From Permianibacter aggregans (lineage in GTDB: Bacteria > Pseudomonadota > Gammaproteobacteria > Enterobacterales > Permianibacteraceae): a stretch of 64,000 nucleotides of DNA. The position numbers and the translations under genes were made by a program. Position 1 is the first letter of the stretch; each line of letters starts with the position of its first letter. The DNA is taken from NCBI RefSeq assembly GCF_009756665.1, contig NZ_CP037953.1, positions 1,736,001 through 1,800,000 of the forward strand, read 5' to 3'. Of this stretch, positions 21,674-31,493 are shown piece by piece. The notes under the pieces were generated by a model. It made no database searches. It saw only the letters and a list, made by a program, of their open reading frames with translations, and was not told the origin of the DNA.

Positions 21674-22282
21674 TCAGCGCTTTAACTTGGCGACCAGCTG
21701 CAGTCGGTCGCGGACTTCCAGCTTGGCGAATATCGAGGTCAGGTGGGCTTTGACGGTGCGCACCGTAATGGCCATGCGATCGGCGATTTCTTTGTTGGCG
21801 AGGCCATTGATGACCAGCTGCACGACTTCCTGCTCGCGCTCAGACAATTGTGCCAGTAAGGCCTCATTGGCGCTGGTTTGTGGCCATTGTGGTTTCAGCG
21901 CCGTCAGCATTCGGGTCATCAGCTCTCGACCGACCCACATCTCGCCGGCATCCAGCACATCAAGAATCTGTTTCAGCTGTTCGGAAAAGGTGTACAGGTG
22001 GCAGTAGCCGACACAGCCGGTTTGCATCGCGGCCATGCCGCGCTCGGCTTCGGGCGTCGGGTCGCCGAACAGCACACGATGCCGGCTGACCAAACGCGCC
22101 CAGTCACGACGACCGGCGAAATCGACGATGTCCGGTGCGGCGCCATCGAGAATGACCAGTCCCGATGGCATGTTCAGCAGATGCTCAATCGCGAACACCT
22201 GCACAAACTCAAATTCCTTGATCGTCGTTTTCCAACGCTCAACCAAATCGAAATTGCGCACACAACACAGCACTTTCACCAT
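21674..22282 (-). CDS. LuxR/NarL-type transcriptional regulator with atypical receiver
   Basis: A 202-residue protein. The last ~65 residues are a LuxR-type helix-turn-helix (LSEREQEVVQLVINGLANKEIADRM, split here only by description, followed by VRTVKAHLTSIFAKLEV). The N-terminal half has receiver-like size and hydrophobic pattern, with an aspartate in VILDGAAPD, but begins VKVLCCVRNF where a true receiver carries an acidic pair, so phosphorylation is doubtful. The ATG shares one base with the stop of the HlyD gene, giving translational coupling. Placed between exporter and adhesin, it probably controls adhesin expression; that role is inferred from position. Confidence 0.85.
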   Translation of the reverse strand: MVKVLCCVRNFDLVERWKTTIKEFEFVQVFAIEHLLNMPSGLVILDGAAPDIVDFAGRRDWARLVSRHRVLFGDPTPEAERGMAAMQTGCVGYCHLYTFSEQLKQILDVLDAGEMWVGRELMTRMLTALKPQWPQTSANEALLAQLSEREQEVVQLVINGLANKEIADRMAITVRTVKAHLTSIFAKLEVRDRLQLVAKLKR

Positions 22283-23676
22283 CAGGACTCTCCGAGGGCC
22301 TGTTGGGTGGCGCGCAAGATCGGTTTCATCAAATAAGCAAGCACGGTGCGTTTGCCGGTCAACAAATCCACCTCGGCGACCATGCCAGGAATGATCGGTA
22401 ACCGGGCCGAGCCAAGAAACGCACTATCGGTGCGCACTTTGACGATATAAAACGCGTTGCCTTTTTCATCGACAACGGTGTCGGCACCAATGTTTTCGAC
22501 GGTGGCATCCAAACCGCCATACACCGCGAAATCGTAAGCAGTGAACTTCACCAATGCTTTCTGGCCAGGACGAATAAACGCGATGTCTTTCGGCAGAATG
22601 CGCACTTCCAGCAGCAGATTATCTTCGAGCGGGACGATCTCAACGACCGGTTGAAACGGCTGCACAACACCACCAACCGTATTGACCAACATTTGTTTGA
22701 CCGTGCCACGCACCGGCGAACGAATTTCCGCGTGCTTGACCCGGTCGGCCAAGCCCTCGCTACCTTCGGTCATCGCACGCAGTTTGGCGCTTACGTCGGT
22801 TAATTGCGTGCGCATATCGTTGGCAAAAGTGAGCTGTACTTCAGTAATTTTTTGTTTTGCCTCGTTGATCGCCGCTTCGATGCGCGGGATCTGCGCCTCA
22901 GCGGTACCTTTTTCGCCGCGCAGGCGGCTGACCTCGCGCTCCAAGCGCAACAACTCGACGTTGGACACCGCGCCGGTTTGCACCAGCGGTTTGGTGACAT
23001 TCAATTCCTGCTGCGCCAACTCCAGACTCTCGCGGGCTTGCTGGTAACGCGCTTTCACTTCCATCAGTTCCTGACGGCGCTGAATAAGCTGTTCCTCAGC
23101 AATGCCAACAGCGGCAGCTAGACGCCGCTTTTCCGCTTCGAACAGTTCTTTCTCTTGTGCTACCAATTCCGGCAAACGCGTTGCCAGTTTCTCTGGCGCC
23201 TGAAACTCGCTGCCATCGGCCAACGCCTGCAGGCGTGCGGCTTTGGCCTGCAAGGCTTCCAATTGCGTCGTGGTTTCCCTTAAAGAAGAAACAAACCGGG
23301 TCGGATCAATACGCAACAGCGTTTGATCTTTCTCGACGACAAAACCTTCGCGCACCAGAATTTCTTCGACGACACCACCATCAAAACTTTGCAGCACTTG
23401 CACCTGCGAAGACGGAATCACCTTGCCTTCGCCACGCGCCACTTCGTCGATGCGTGCCATCGCCGCCCAGGCGATCAGCGTCAGCAATAAAATGCAGCAC
23501 ATCCAAATCACCGCGCGTAAACCGCGTTCGTCCTGGACCAAAATCTCGGCATCGGCATCTTCGACAAAATTGATGTCGGTAGCCATCTCGCGGTGTTCCT
23601 GCCACTCGCGAAAATGCTCCCACTGAAAACGCAACCAGCGACGCGCGCGGGCAAGAAACGATTCGCGCGGGCTCAT
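22282..23676 (-). CDS. HlyD-family type I secretion adaptor (LapC-like)
   Basis: This 464-residue membrane-fusion protein has a cytoplasmic N-terminus, one membrane helix (about 56-72, IWMCCILLLTLIAWAAM), a lipoyl/barrel start (VIPSSQVQVLQSFDGG), a long coiled-coil hairpin of about 200 residues, and a C-terminal beta-barrel (RSPVRGTVKQMLVN). It links the inner-membrane ABC exporter to the outer-membrane TolC-like channel. Its start overlaps the exporter gene by four bases (ATGA), showing a tight operon. In length and order it matches LapC of LapA-type systems. Confidence 0.93.
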   Translation of the reverse strand: MSPRESFLARARRWLRFQWEHFREWQEHREMATDINFVEDADAEILVQDERGLRAVIWMCCILLLTLIAWAAMARIDEVARGEGKVIPSSQVQVLQSFDGGVVEEILVREGFVVEKDQTLLRIDPTRFVSSLRETTTQLEALQAKAARLQALADGSEFQAPEKLATRLPELVAQEKELFEAEKRRLAAAVGIAEEQLIQRRQELMEVKARYQQARESLELAQQELNVTKPLVQTGAVSNVELLRLEREVSRLRGEKGTAEAQIPRIEAAINEAKQKITEVQLTFANDMRTQLTDVSAKLRAMTEGSEGLADRVKHAEIRSPVRGTVKQMLVNTVGGVVQPFQPVVEIVPLEDNLLLEVRILPKDIAFIRPGQKALVKFTAYDFAVYGGLDATVENIGADTVVDEKGNAFYIVKVRTDSAFLGSARLPIIPGMVAEVDLLTGKRTVLAYLMKPILRATQQALGES

Positions 23677-25811
23677 ACTGTCGCCCCCTTGATGCGCCCT
23701 TCCTGCAGCGCTTTCAGCACCTCGGCTTTCGGGCCATCGGCAATCAGCTTGCCGTTATCGAGCACGATGATGCGATCAACAAAATCGAGTAGCGTCGTGC
23801 GATGGGTGACCAGCAAAACGGTGTGGCCAGGCAACACTTGCGTCAGCTGTTTTTTCAGCCGGTCTTCGCTGATGAAGTCCATATGACTGGTCGGTTCATC
23901 AAGCAGCAGAATCGGTGGGTTTTGCAACAGCGCACGGGCAATGGCGATCGATTGTTTTTGTCCGGAGGATAACGACTCACCGCGCTCGCTGACCGGCATC
24001 GAAAATCCCGCTGGGTGGCGATTGGCAAAATCGCTGACGCCAGCGCGGAATGCCGCACTAAGAATTTCCGCATCGGTCGCGTGCGGCGCACCGAGCGCAA
24101 TATTGTCGCGCAGTGTGCCAAACACCAACCCCGGATCTTGCGGCACATAACCAATGGCACGGCGTAGCTCAACCGGATCGAGCTGACGTAGATCAATACC
24201 ATCGATCAGAATGGCGCCATCGCTCGGTTGATACAACCCGGAAATCAGGCGATGAATCGACGATTTACCGGAACCAATGCGGCCAATGATGCCTACCCGC
24301 TCACCAGGGCTAAGGCGAAAGCTGACATCGTTCAAGGCATCTTGTTCGGAGTTTGGGTAGCGCAACGAAACATGACGGAACTCGATACCCCCGTCGAACT
24401 TTTCCCGGCTCAAGAACTGCGCATCAGCCGGTCGCTCGATGGGTGTGCTCATCATCTCGTCGAGCGATTTCAGTGACGTTGTCGTGTTCTGCAACTGCGT
24501 CAGCAGCGCAGCAATTTGCCCCATCGGCGCGATACAGCGTGACGACAACATCATCGCCGCAATCAAACCGCCCATGGTCATTTCGCCTTCGCTCATCAAA
24601 TAAATACCGGCAACCAGCACCGCCACCGACGTCAGTTGTTGAAAGCCGGCAACGAATGAATAAGCGCGCTGCGTCAGTTGACGCATGCGACCATTCAAGT
24701 GAGCAAGAAAACGAGTGCTCTGTTCCCAACGGGTTTGCACCATGGTGCTGGCGTTGAACGCGCGCATCGTTTCCAAACCGGTCAAGGCTTCGACCAGGAT
24801 GGCGTTGCGCTGAGCGCCAGCGCGGTAACTCTGTTCAGCCAATTCCGATAACTGGCGATGAGTCCAGTAGGAATGCAAACCAATGACAAGCATCGCCAGC
24901 ACGACGGGAATGATCAGCGGCCAGCCAATTACGCCGAGCACCAGAATGAAAATCAGACCAAAAGGCAAATCGATAAACGTCGTGACTGAAGCGGTGGCAA
25001 TAAAATCGCGCACCGATTCAAAAGCGCGCACGTTGTTGGCAAACGAACCCACCGATGCCGGTTTGTTTTCCAGCCGCATGCCGAGAATTTGTTCCATCAA
25101 CTTCGCTGACAATTTGGTGTCGATGCGTTTGTTGGCGAGCTCCAATACCCAGACCCGCATATTGCGCAGCAAGTAATCAAAACCGAGCACCAGAATAACG
25201 CCGAGCGCCAACACCCAGAGCGTTTCAAACGCCAGGTTTGGCACCACGCGATCGTAAACATTCATCGTGAACAGCGGCATTGCCAGCGCCAGAATGTTCA
25301 ACACAAACGCCAGCAGAAAAATATCGCGATAAAGATGGCGCGAAGTAAAAATCACCGACCAGAACCAGTGCTCGCTTTTTCGCTTCAGCACTTCCGGGGT
25401 GCGAGCATCGAACAGGAATTTTGGCCGCAGATAAATGGCGATACCGGCGTATTGCTCGTTCAGCTCCGCTTCGCTGATGCGCACCTGGACATCACCCTGC
25501 TCCGGCACGACGATATCGACATAACCATCGTCATGCCAGGCCGTCAACACGCAGGCGCGATTGTTTTTCAAGATCAGCAAGCACGGCAGCAACACCCGGG
25601 CAATTCGATGCACCGGCCGACGGACAATGCGGGTATAGAGTCCAGCCCGTTTCGCGGCGCGGCCGACCAACGACGGCGTCAGCAAACCGTTTTGCAAAGG
25701 CAAACCGGCCGTCAGGTTCAACGCCGAATGAGCCCGGCCATGATGACGACAGACCCATTGCAGCCCTTGCAGCAATGGGTCCAATTTTGACGGTGGACTT
25801 ACCTCATTCAT
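23673..25811 (-). CDS. Type I secretion ABC permease/ATPase (LapB-like)
   Basis: A 712-residue exporter. The N-terminal ~140 residues form a C39-like domain that lacks the catalytic cysteine context, as in exporters that bind but do not process their substrate. Then follow six membrane helices and an ATPase with Walker A GRIGSGKSS (about 510), signature LSSGQKQ (about 613) and Walker B ILLLDEPTSHMD (about 637). It powers adhesin export from cytoplasm to exterior in one step. It starts 32 bases after the TolC-like gene and overlaps the next gene by four bases. Confidence 0.94.
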   Translation of the reverse strand: MNEVSPPSKLDPLLQGLQWVCRHHGRAHSALNLTAGLPLQNGLLTPSLVGRAAKRAGLYTRIVRRPVHRIARVLLPCLLILKNNRACVLTAWHDDGYVDIVVPEQGDVQVRISEAELNEQYAGIAIYLRPKFLFDARTPEVLKRKSEHWFWSVIFTSRHLYRDIFLLAFVLNILALAMPLFTMNVYDRVVPNLAFETLWVLALGVILVLGFDYLLRNMRVWVLELANKRIDTKLSAKLMEQILGMRLENKPASVGSFANNVRAFESVRDFIATASVTTFIDLPFGLIFILVLGVIGWPLIIPVVLAMLVIGLHSYWTHRQLSELAEQSYRAGAQRNAILVEALTGLETMRAFNASTMVQTRWEQSTRFLAHLNGRMRQLTQRAYSFVAGFQQLTSVAVLVAGIYLMSEGEMTMGGLIAAMMLSSRCIAPMGQIAALLTQLQNTTTSLKSLDEMMSTPIERPADAQFLSREKFDGGIEFRHVSLRYPNSEQDALNDVSFRLSPGERVGIIGRIGSGKSSIHRLISGLYQPSDGAILIDGIDLRQLDPVELRRAIGYVPQDPGLVFGTLRDNIALGAPHATDAEILSAAFRAGVSDFANRHPAGFSMPVSERGESLSSGQKQSIAIARALLQNPPILLLDEPTSHMDFISEDRLKKQLTQVLPGHTVLLVTHRTTLLDFVDRIIVLDNGKLIADGPKAEVLKALQEGRIKGATV

Positions 25812-25843
25812 CGCTGTTCACCAGCGAGTTACCCCAAGCGTGA

Positions 25844-27214
25844 TCAGCGAGCCTGAACACAGGGGTCCATAAGCGGTGCCGGGAACGGCTTGGTGACTTC
25901 CATCGGCATGTTGGCAGCCAAGCCCTGCACTTGCAGTGCTGGCAGCAGACGACCGAATGCCGCGAGTACCCGAGCTTTGGCAATCTGCCAGTCAAACTGG
26001 GCATTGACCATGGCGCGGCGAGCCTGGAACAACTCGTTCTCGGTGTCGAGCAGGTCAAGTAGCGAGCGCTGGCCGAGGTCGAATTGCTGGAAATAGGCAT
26101 CACGCACTTTCGAGGTCGAGGCCTGGTGCTGGGCCAGGTACTCTTTCTGCTCGCTGAGTTTGGCAAAGTCATTGCGCGCTATCGCCACCGTTTGGCCCAG
26201 TTCGCGACAGGCTTTGTCACGCAAGTCACGGGCGTAGTTTTCTTCATTGCGGCGCCGCGACACCTGCGCTTCGCTGCTGCCACCGTTGTACAGATTGTAG
26301 TTCAGTACCAGCTCGACCACTTCGGTGTCGTAGGTGCCCTGCAGGCCATCAAGGTCGTTGCCCAGATCTTTACGGGCACGCAGTTCGAGCTGCGGGTAAC
26401 GATGCGATTTGGCGACGGTTACCGCTTTCTTTGCCGCTTCCAGAAACGCCAATGAAGCCTGGATGTTCGGGCTTTGACCGGCCCAGTCAGCCAGCACCGC
26501 CTCATCAGGCAAGGCACCAACCAGCTCCGGCACCGGGCCCAGATTCTTGCCGGCACTGGCGCCGACCAGACGCAGAAAGCGCGATTCGACATCATTCAGA
26601 TTGGCTTTTTCGGTAATCAGATTGGCCTGCGCCAGCGCTAAGCGGCCGGTTGCCTGTTCCAGGTCAACGGCACGGCTGACGCCGGCTTGCGCCCGTTGCT
26701 GCAGACGGTCGAACAGGGATTTATGGTTGTCGTAATTGGTTTGGGCCAGGGTTACCAATTCGCGGTAACGCTGGATGTCGAGGAAGGTGCGGGTGGTCGC
26801 CAAGGCCAGCTCTTCGGAAATGCCAGCCAGCTCCTGAAAACGACCGCGCTCTACGAATTCGGCGCGCTGATGGTCGCCCTGCACGGCAAAGCCGCGGAAG
26901 ATCGATTGACGCAGCGTAACCGAATAGCCATCGCGCTCGAAATCGCGCGGAGCCAGATAATCCGGGCGCTCACGGTATTCATCGCCGATTTGTGCGCTCA
27001 AGTCGAGTTGCGGCAGATACTGACCAAATGCGGCACGGCTTTCGTCGCTGCTGGCCATCAATTGGTGATAGCGCGATAGCACTTCCGGGTTCTCGGCAAC
27101 GGCCTTGGCGACCGCCTCGCTGAGTCGCTCAATACCCGGTTCGGCGGCCAGTGCTGATGCCGAAACCCCAGCCAGTAAAAATGCCGCATAGAGCGGCCGT
27201 AAACACCCTTTCAT
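25844..27214 (-). CDS. TolC-family outer-membrane channel (LapE-like)
   Basis: A 456-residue protein with a signal peptide (about 1-23, ending SALAAEPG) and the repeated long-helix organisation of TolC proteins, including SDESRAAFGQYLPQLDLSA in the first repeat and LDLLDTENELFQARRAMVNA in the second. It forms the outer-membrane tunnel of the type I exporter and, in LapA systems, is where the adhesin is held. It is the first gene of the exporter operon. The ribosome site is weak (CAGGGG about 10 bases before ATG). Confidence 0.9.
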   Translation of the reverse strand: MKGCLRPLYAAFLLAGVSASALAAEPGIERLSEAVAKAVAENPEVLSRYHQLMASSDESRAAFGQYLPQLDLSAQIGDEYRERPDYLAPRDFERDGYSVTLRQSIFRGFAVQGDHQRAEFVERGRFQELAGISEELALATTRTFLDIQRYRELVTLAQTNYDNHKSLFDRLQQRAQAGVSRAVDLEQATGRLALAQANLITEKANLNDVESRFLRLVGASAGKNLGPVPELVGALPDEAVLADWAGQSPNIQASLAFLEAAKKAVTVAKSHRYPQLELRARKDLGNDLDGLQGTYDTEVVELVLNYNLYNGGSSEAQVSRRRNEENYARDLRDKACRELGQTVAIARNDFAKLSEQKEYLAQHQASTSKVRDAYFQQFDLGQRSLLDLLDTENELFQARRAMVNAQFDWQIAKARVLAAFGRLLPALQVQGLAANMPMEVTKPFPAPLMDPCVQAR

Positions 27215-27419
27215 GGAAAAAATCCCCTGCCAAAATGAATCACGACCCTGTGCTTGTCGTCCGGCCTTTCCGCTGCCGAACCCGTTTTGTGATGTCGCTC
27301 ACAGATTGCGGGCGGAACGGCCATCCGGCCGTCCTGTCTCTTGCCCGGGGATGCTGGTGTGCAAACCCCGTACCAACTGGCAGCAGTTTGTTGGCTGCCA
27401 TCCGTTTATTGGAAATCGT

Positions 27420-27956
27420 TTACAGCAATCGGAACCACAGCCCACGACTAAACAGGCCGTACTGGTCCTCTTGATCTGGCAGGGTTTCCACCTGCTCGAC
27501 CAGCCGGTAGTAACAGGGCCGTGACAACAAGCCCCAGAGCCCGTCACGAACATGGGCATAAGGCTTGGTCTCATCCCCCTCGCCGAGCATTTTGATCGGA
27601 TGCTCGGCATCGAGCTCGAACACCTCGCCGAGTGTCGTCTTCATCTGCACCCGTTGCTCAGGCTGGCCTTCGGCCAGCAAATCGGCATCGGCGATCAGGA
27701 ACGGCGCGTCTTCGACTTGAATCCGCAGCTTCTCAACTGGCGTCACCAGAAAGTACTCGCCTTCTTCGAAGCGCAAGACGCTGGCGAACAATTTGACCAG
27801 CTCCAGGCGCTGAATCGGCGAATCAAGGTAATGCCACTGACCATCGCGATCGATGCGAATATCAATATCGCCACAGTGGCTCGGCGACCAATTTCTACTA
27901 TCGCGCCCAGCCTGACCGAGGCGGGCCGACAGTGCCTCCAATTTTTCGTTGCTCAT
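27420..27956 (-). CDS. DUF1285 domain protein
   Basis: A 178-residue soluble protein with the DUF1285 pattern: GDIDIRIDRDGQWHYLDSPI near the N-terminus, LVTPVEKLRIQVEDAPF in the middle and a C-terminal half ending YGLFSRGLWFRLL. Structures of the family are two small beta-rich domains; the biochemical function is unknown. It stands alone, in the same direction as the exporter operon and about 205 bp upstream of it. That gap holds a GGCAGC/GCTGCC hairpin without a T-run. Confidence 0.85.
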   Translation of the reverse strand: MSNEKLEALSARLGQAGRDSRNWSPSHCGDIDIRIDRDGQWHYLDSPIQRLELVKLFASVLRFEEGEYFLVTPVEKLRIQVEDAPFLIADADLLAEGQPEQRVQMKTTLGEVFELDAEHPIKMLGEGDETKPYAHVRDGLWGLLSRPCYYRLVEQVETLPDQEDQYGLFSRGLWFRLL

Positions 27957-28073
27957 CGACGTGCAGATTCACCTGACCGCAAACGGTGGCCATGGTAACG
28001 TGCCCGGCGCTTGTTCGCATCAGATTGGGGCAAAACCAATGGAATGTGATCGCAAACCACAGGAGTCGATTCG

Positions 28074-28901
28074 ATGACAGCGCTGCGTGTCGCGGAATTG
28101 TTTCTTTACCCGGTGAAAAGTTTCCGGGGTCAGTCAGTCAAGACCGCCATGGTCGAGGCACGTGGATTGCGTGACGACCGGCGCTGGATGCTGGTCGATC
28201 AGCACGGCAAGTTCATGAGCCAGCGCACACTGCCGGCACTGGCCCGCTTTTCCGCCAGCATTGAACCGTGTGGCCAGCATCATCGGCTGACCATTGAGCA
28301 TGTTGACGGTGCCCGGCTGCATATCGACAGCGATACCGCCGGTGAAAGTATCGACGTCACCGTTTGGAGCGATACGGTGCGCGCCCATTTGCCCACACAC
28401 GCCATCCACGAACAATTGAGCGAACTGCTCGGCCAACCGGCCCGCTTGGTTTACATGCCGGACGAGAGTCTGCGCGCCACCGACCCGACTTACTCGCAGC
28501 CAGGCGATATCGTCAGCTTCGCCGATGGCTTTCCGGTGCTGGTGACCACCACAGCCTCGCTGCAGGCGGTCCGGGAACTGACTGGCCAGGACATCGACCG
28601 GCGCCAGTTCCGACCCAATATCGTCATCGCCAATGACGAACCCTGGCAGGAAGAACAATGGTCACAGCTGCAGATCGGCGAGCTGGAACTGGACCTCGTC
28701 AAACCCTGCACCCGCTGCGTGATGACGACGTTGAATCCGGATACCGGTGAACAAGACGCCAACCGTCAGCCACTGAAAGCACTGGCCGGCAACAAACGTG
28801 GTCACCAAGGCGTGGTGTTCGGCATGAATGCCATTGCCCGCCGTCTTGGTTCCCTGAAAATTGATGATGCGGTGCAGCCAAAATTCCCCGACCAGCGGTG
28901 A
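28074..28901 (+). CDS. MOSC domain protein (YcbX-like)
   Basis: This 275-residue protein has an N-terminal MOSC beta-barrel (LFLYPVKSFRGQSV; RGLRDDRRWMLVDQHGKFMSQ in two parts) and a C-terminal MOSC domain with the conserved cysteine in KPCTRCVMTT (about 208-217). MOSC proteins bind a molybdenum cofactor sulfurated at the metal and reduce N-hydroxylated compounds or move sulfur. The C-terminal ferredoxin domain of E. coli YcbX is absent, so an outside electron donor would be needed. The start is supported by AGGAG eight bases upstream. Confidence 0.9.
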   Translation: MTALRVAELFLYPVKSFRGQSVKTAMVEARGLRDDRRWMLVDQHGKFMSQRTLPALARFSASIEPCGQHHRLTIEHVDGARLHIDSDTAGESIDVTVWSDTVRAHLPTHAIHEQLSELLGQPARLVYMPDESLRATDPTYSQPGDIVSFADGFPVLVTTTASLQAVRELTGQDIDRRQFRPNIVIANDEPWQEEQWSQLQIGELELDLVKPCTRCVMTTLNPDTGEQDANRQPLKALAGNKRGHQGVVFGMNAIARRLGSLKIDDAVQPKFPDQR

Positions 28902-28965
28902 TGACGAATTGACCAATTGCGACTAGGCTTAGCCGCTTGAGTAAACCCCGGACACGATAATAAAA

Positions 28966-30858
28966 GTGAAGAACTGGTTCGCCCTGGCGCTATTGCTGTG
29001 CGCCGGCGTCGCTGCCGCGCTGCCACGCGAAACGGAACAGCGTCTGCAGCAATTGCTGGTCGATAATCCGGCCGAGCTGCTGGCGCAATTACCCAAACCG
29101 GAACAGCGGCTAACCCGGCTGGAGCTGGCCGAGTACGGCCTGTTTGAGTCAGAAGCGATGCAACTGCTGGCCCGCGGCGAGGAAGGCTATCAGGCGGCCA
29201 CCCGCAGCCTGCAACACCTGCAGGACCGCCGCTCTCCATTGGCAGTGCGCTTGATGCTCAGCCAAACCCTGAACCTTGATCACCTCGGTCGTCAGGAGCA
29301 CGCGTTCAAAATTCTCGACGAACTGCAAAACGACCCATCAGTATTGCGCAGCGAGGCCCTGCGCCGGGAATACCGCTTTGCGCGCGCCGTGCTGCTGACC
29401 AGCATCGATCGCAGCGCTGATGCGCTTGAATTGTTGCTGCCATTGCAGGAGCAGTCGAACAGCGACTCGATGCGACCGAGCAGCAGCGATATTGCCAACG
29501 CCATCGGCAATGCCTACGCCAATTCCGGCAATTTGAACAACGCGCTGCGCTACTACCTTGATGCCCATACCTTGGCGCAAAGCGAACAAGCGCGAATGCT
29601 GCAAAACATCGCCGCCTATAACCTCGGCATCACCTACTGGGATATGCGCGATCCGCGTTTGGCCAAACGGTTCTTCGAAGAATCACTGGAATTGTCGCTG
29701 ATGTTGGACGATCAACAGGGCATCGCCTACCTGCAACAAGTCTTGGCCGAAGTTGCCATTAGCGAACAACAGTTTGTCGAAGCAAAACAATACCTGGTTG
29801 CCGCCGCCGAAGGATTCCAGCGCAGCCAGAATCCGTTCATGGCCAATCGCGTCATCGTCACCCGGGCCGAATTGGCGATGGCACAGCAGCAGTTTGCGCA
29901 AGCCCATCAGTTGCTTGATCAAGCCGAAGCGGAAGCGGACAAGCTGAACAAACCGCGACTGCTGGAGGACGTGTACCTGCTGCGCGCTGAAGTGTTCGCC
30001 GAACAAGGTCAGTTCGAACAGGCGCTGCAATCCCATCAGCAGTATCACCGCTCAGTCATGGGCGCATTGAGCACGGATCAACGCTTGCGTACCGACGAGC
30101 TGCGCATCAAATTCGAAACCGAACGCAAAGATCGGGAAAACCACATCCTGCAACAACAAACCGAACTGCAGCAGGCGCTGTTGACCAAGCAGCGACAAAC
30201 AATGGCGCTGGTATTGACGGTGACCCTGCTGCTGATGACCTGGGTGGCATTTCTGATTTATCACGCCCACAAGAACAAAAAACTACGCCAGCACCTGGAT
30301 CAATTGGCCTACACCGATGAGCTGACCGGCATGGCCAATCGCCGTCATATTCTTGATCTGCTGCATAAAGAGCGCGAGCGCGTGCACCGCTACCATCGCC
30401 CGAGCGCGATTGCGTTGATCGACATTGATCATTTCAAGCTGATCAACGACGTGCATGGTCACGTTCAAGGCGACGCTGTGTTGAAACATTTCACCGGCCT
30501 GTGCGCCAACGTGCTGCGCAGTACCGACACCATCGGTCGTTTTGGTGGCGAGGAATTTTTGCTGATCCTGCCGGAAACCACCTTGCATGACGCGCAAGTA
30601 CTGCTCGAGCGCTTACGCCAAACCGTACAGCACCATCAGTTTCCAGATTTACCGGCAGATTTCCAGGTGACCATCTCCATTGGCGTCACGGCGCTGGACC
30701 TGCTCGATATCACACCGGAAGAAAGTCTGAAGCGCGCCGACGATGCCGTGTACGAAGCGAAACGTAACGGCCGTAACCGTATTATCGTGCAAAGCCGGGA
30801 ACAGGCGCTACTGCGTATTGAACAGGAAAGGGAAAAACGCAGCTTCGAGTTATTGTGA
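28966..30858 (+). CDS. TPR-containing membrane diguanylate cyclase
   Basis: A 630-residue protein starting at GTG with a signal-like segment (about 1-19). About 370 residues of TPR-type helical repeats follow in the periplasm, then a coiled coil, one membrane helix (about 410-425, LVLTVTLLLMTWVAFLIYH) and a GGDEF domain. The active site is GGEEF, and RSTD five residues before it is an intact product-inhibition (I) site, so this should be an active, feedback-controlled c-di-GMP synthase. The periplasmic TPR region presumably senses a protein or envelope signal. A second protein of the same design is at 54150. Confidence 0.92.
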   Translation: MKNWFALALLLCAGVAAALPRETEQRLQQLLVDNPAELLAQLPKPEQRLTRLELAEYGLFESEAMQLLARGEEGYQAATRSLQHLQDRRSPLAVRLMLSQTLNLDHLGRQEHAFKILDELQNDPSVLRSEALRREYRFARAVLLTSIDRSADALELLLPLQEQSNSDSMRPSSSDIANAIGNAYANSGNLNNALRYYLDAHTLAQSEQARMLQNIAAYNLGITYWDMRDPRLAKRFFEESLELSLMLDDQQGIAYLQQVLAEVAISEQQFVEAKQYLVAAAEGFQRSQNPFMANRVIVTRAELAMAQQQFAQAHQLLDQAEAEADKLNKPRLLEDVYLLRAEVFAEQGQFEQALQSHQQYHRSVMGALSTDQRLRTDELRIKFETERKDRENHILQQQTELQQALLTKQRQTMALVLTVTLLLMTWVAFLIYHAHKNKKLRQHLDQLAYTDELTGMANRRHILDLLHKERERVHRYHRPSAIALIDIDHFKLINDVHGHVQGDAVLKHFTGLCANVLRSTDTIGRFGGEEFLLILPETTLHDAQVLLERLRQTVQHHQFPDLPADFQVTISIGVTALDLLDITPEESLKRADDAVYEAKRNGRNRIIVQSREQALLRIEQEREKRSFELL

Positions 30859-30972
30859 AGGCAACGTCGTCCTCTGTGGCGAATCGTTTTCTGAATTGGT
30901 TTTTACCGCTGAATCCTTTCGAGGTTTTAAGCTCCTTGCTTCAGTCACTGATCAATAAAGGAGAAAGTCGTT

Positions 30973-31485
30973 ATGGATGAGATCGAAGGTGACCGTGGCT
31001 TTTATTGCGAGTCCTGTGGTGAGCGGCATGAAGGGTTAACCAAAGATTTTGGCTTTCAACTTCCAGACGAGGTCTGGAATCTATCGTGTTTGGAGGACTA
31101 CCTACGCAGCAGACACAACAAGGACTTCTGCACGCTGGATGAAAATCGATTTTTCATCAGAGGTATTTTGCAAATCCCATTCACGTATGAAGATGATAGC
31201 TTTGGCTGGGGGCTATGGGTTGAAATTTCTAGGGAAGACCATCAGATTGCCATCGCAACCTGGGAAACGGGCGCTGATGAAATCCCGGAATTCGAAGGAC
31301 GTATAGCGAATGAAATCGCCATTTTCGGCGACATTCTCGGCCAGACAGTTCACGTGAAACTATTCGACGAGCATCGGCCACTGTTGAGTTTTCCAACGGA
31401 ATCTGGCCATTTGCTGGCGAAAGAGCAACGGGATGGCATTAGCTTGGAACGCCATCACGAATACATAAAAGTTAAAGCATCCTAG
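30973..31485 (+). CDS. DUF2199 domain protein
   Basis: A 170-residue protein with the DUF2199 layout: a CxxC pair at the start (YCESCGERHEG), then CTLDENRFFIRGILQIPF and FGWGLWVEIS. The cysteine pair may bind zinc; the function of the family is unknown. AAGGAG sits about nine bases upstream of the ATG. It stands alone, with a single REP element just downstream. Confidence 0.88.
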   Translation: MDEIEGDRGFYCESCGERHEGLTKDFGFQLPDEVWNLSCLEDYLRSRHNKDFCTLDENRFFIRGILQIPFTYEDDSFGWGLWVEISREDHQIAIATWETGADEIPEFEGRIANEIAIFGDILGQTVHVKLFDEHRPLLSFPTESGHLLAKEQRDGISLERHHEYIKVKAS

Positions 31486-31493
31486 CCAGTCCT

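Noticed and set aside
27379-27399. GGCAGC/GCTGCC hairpin between DUF1285 and the exporter operon as a terminator
   Set aside because: A six-base stem with a nine-base loop and no T-run is too weak.
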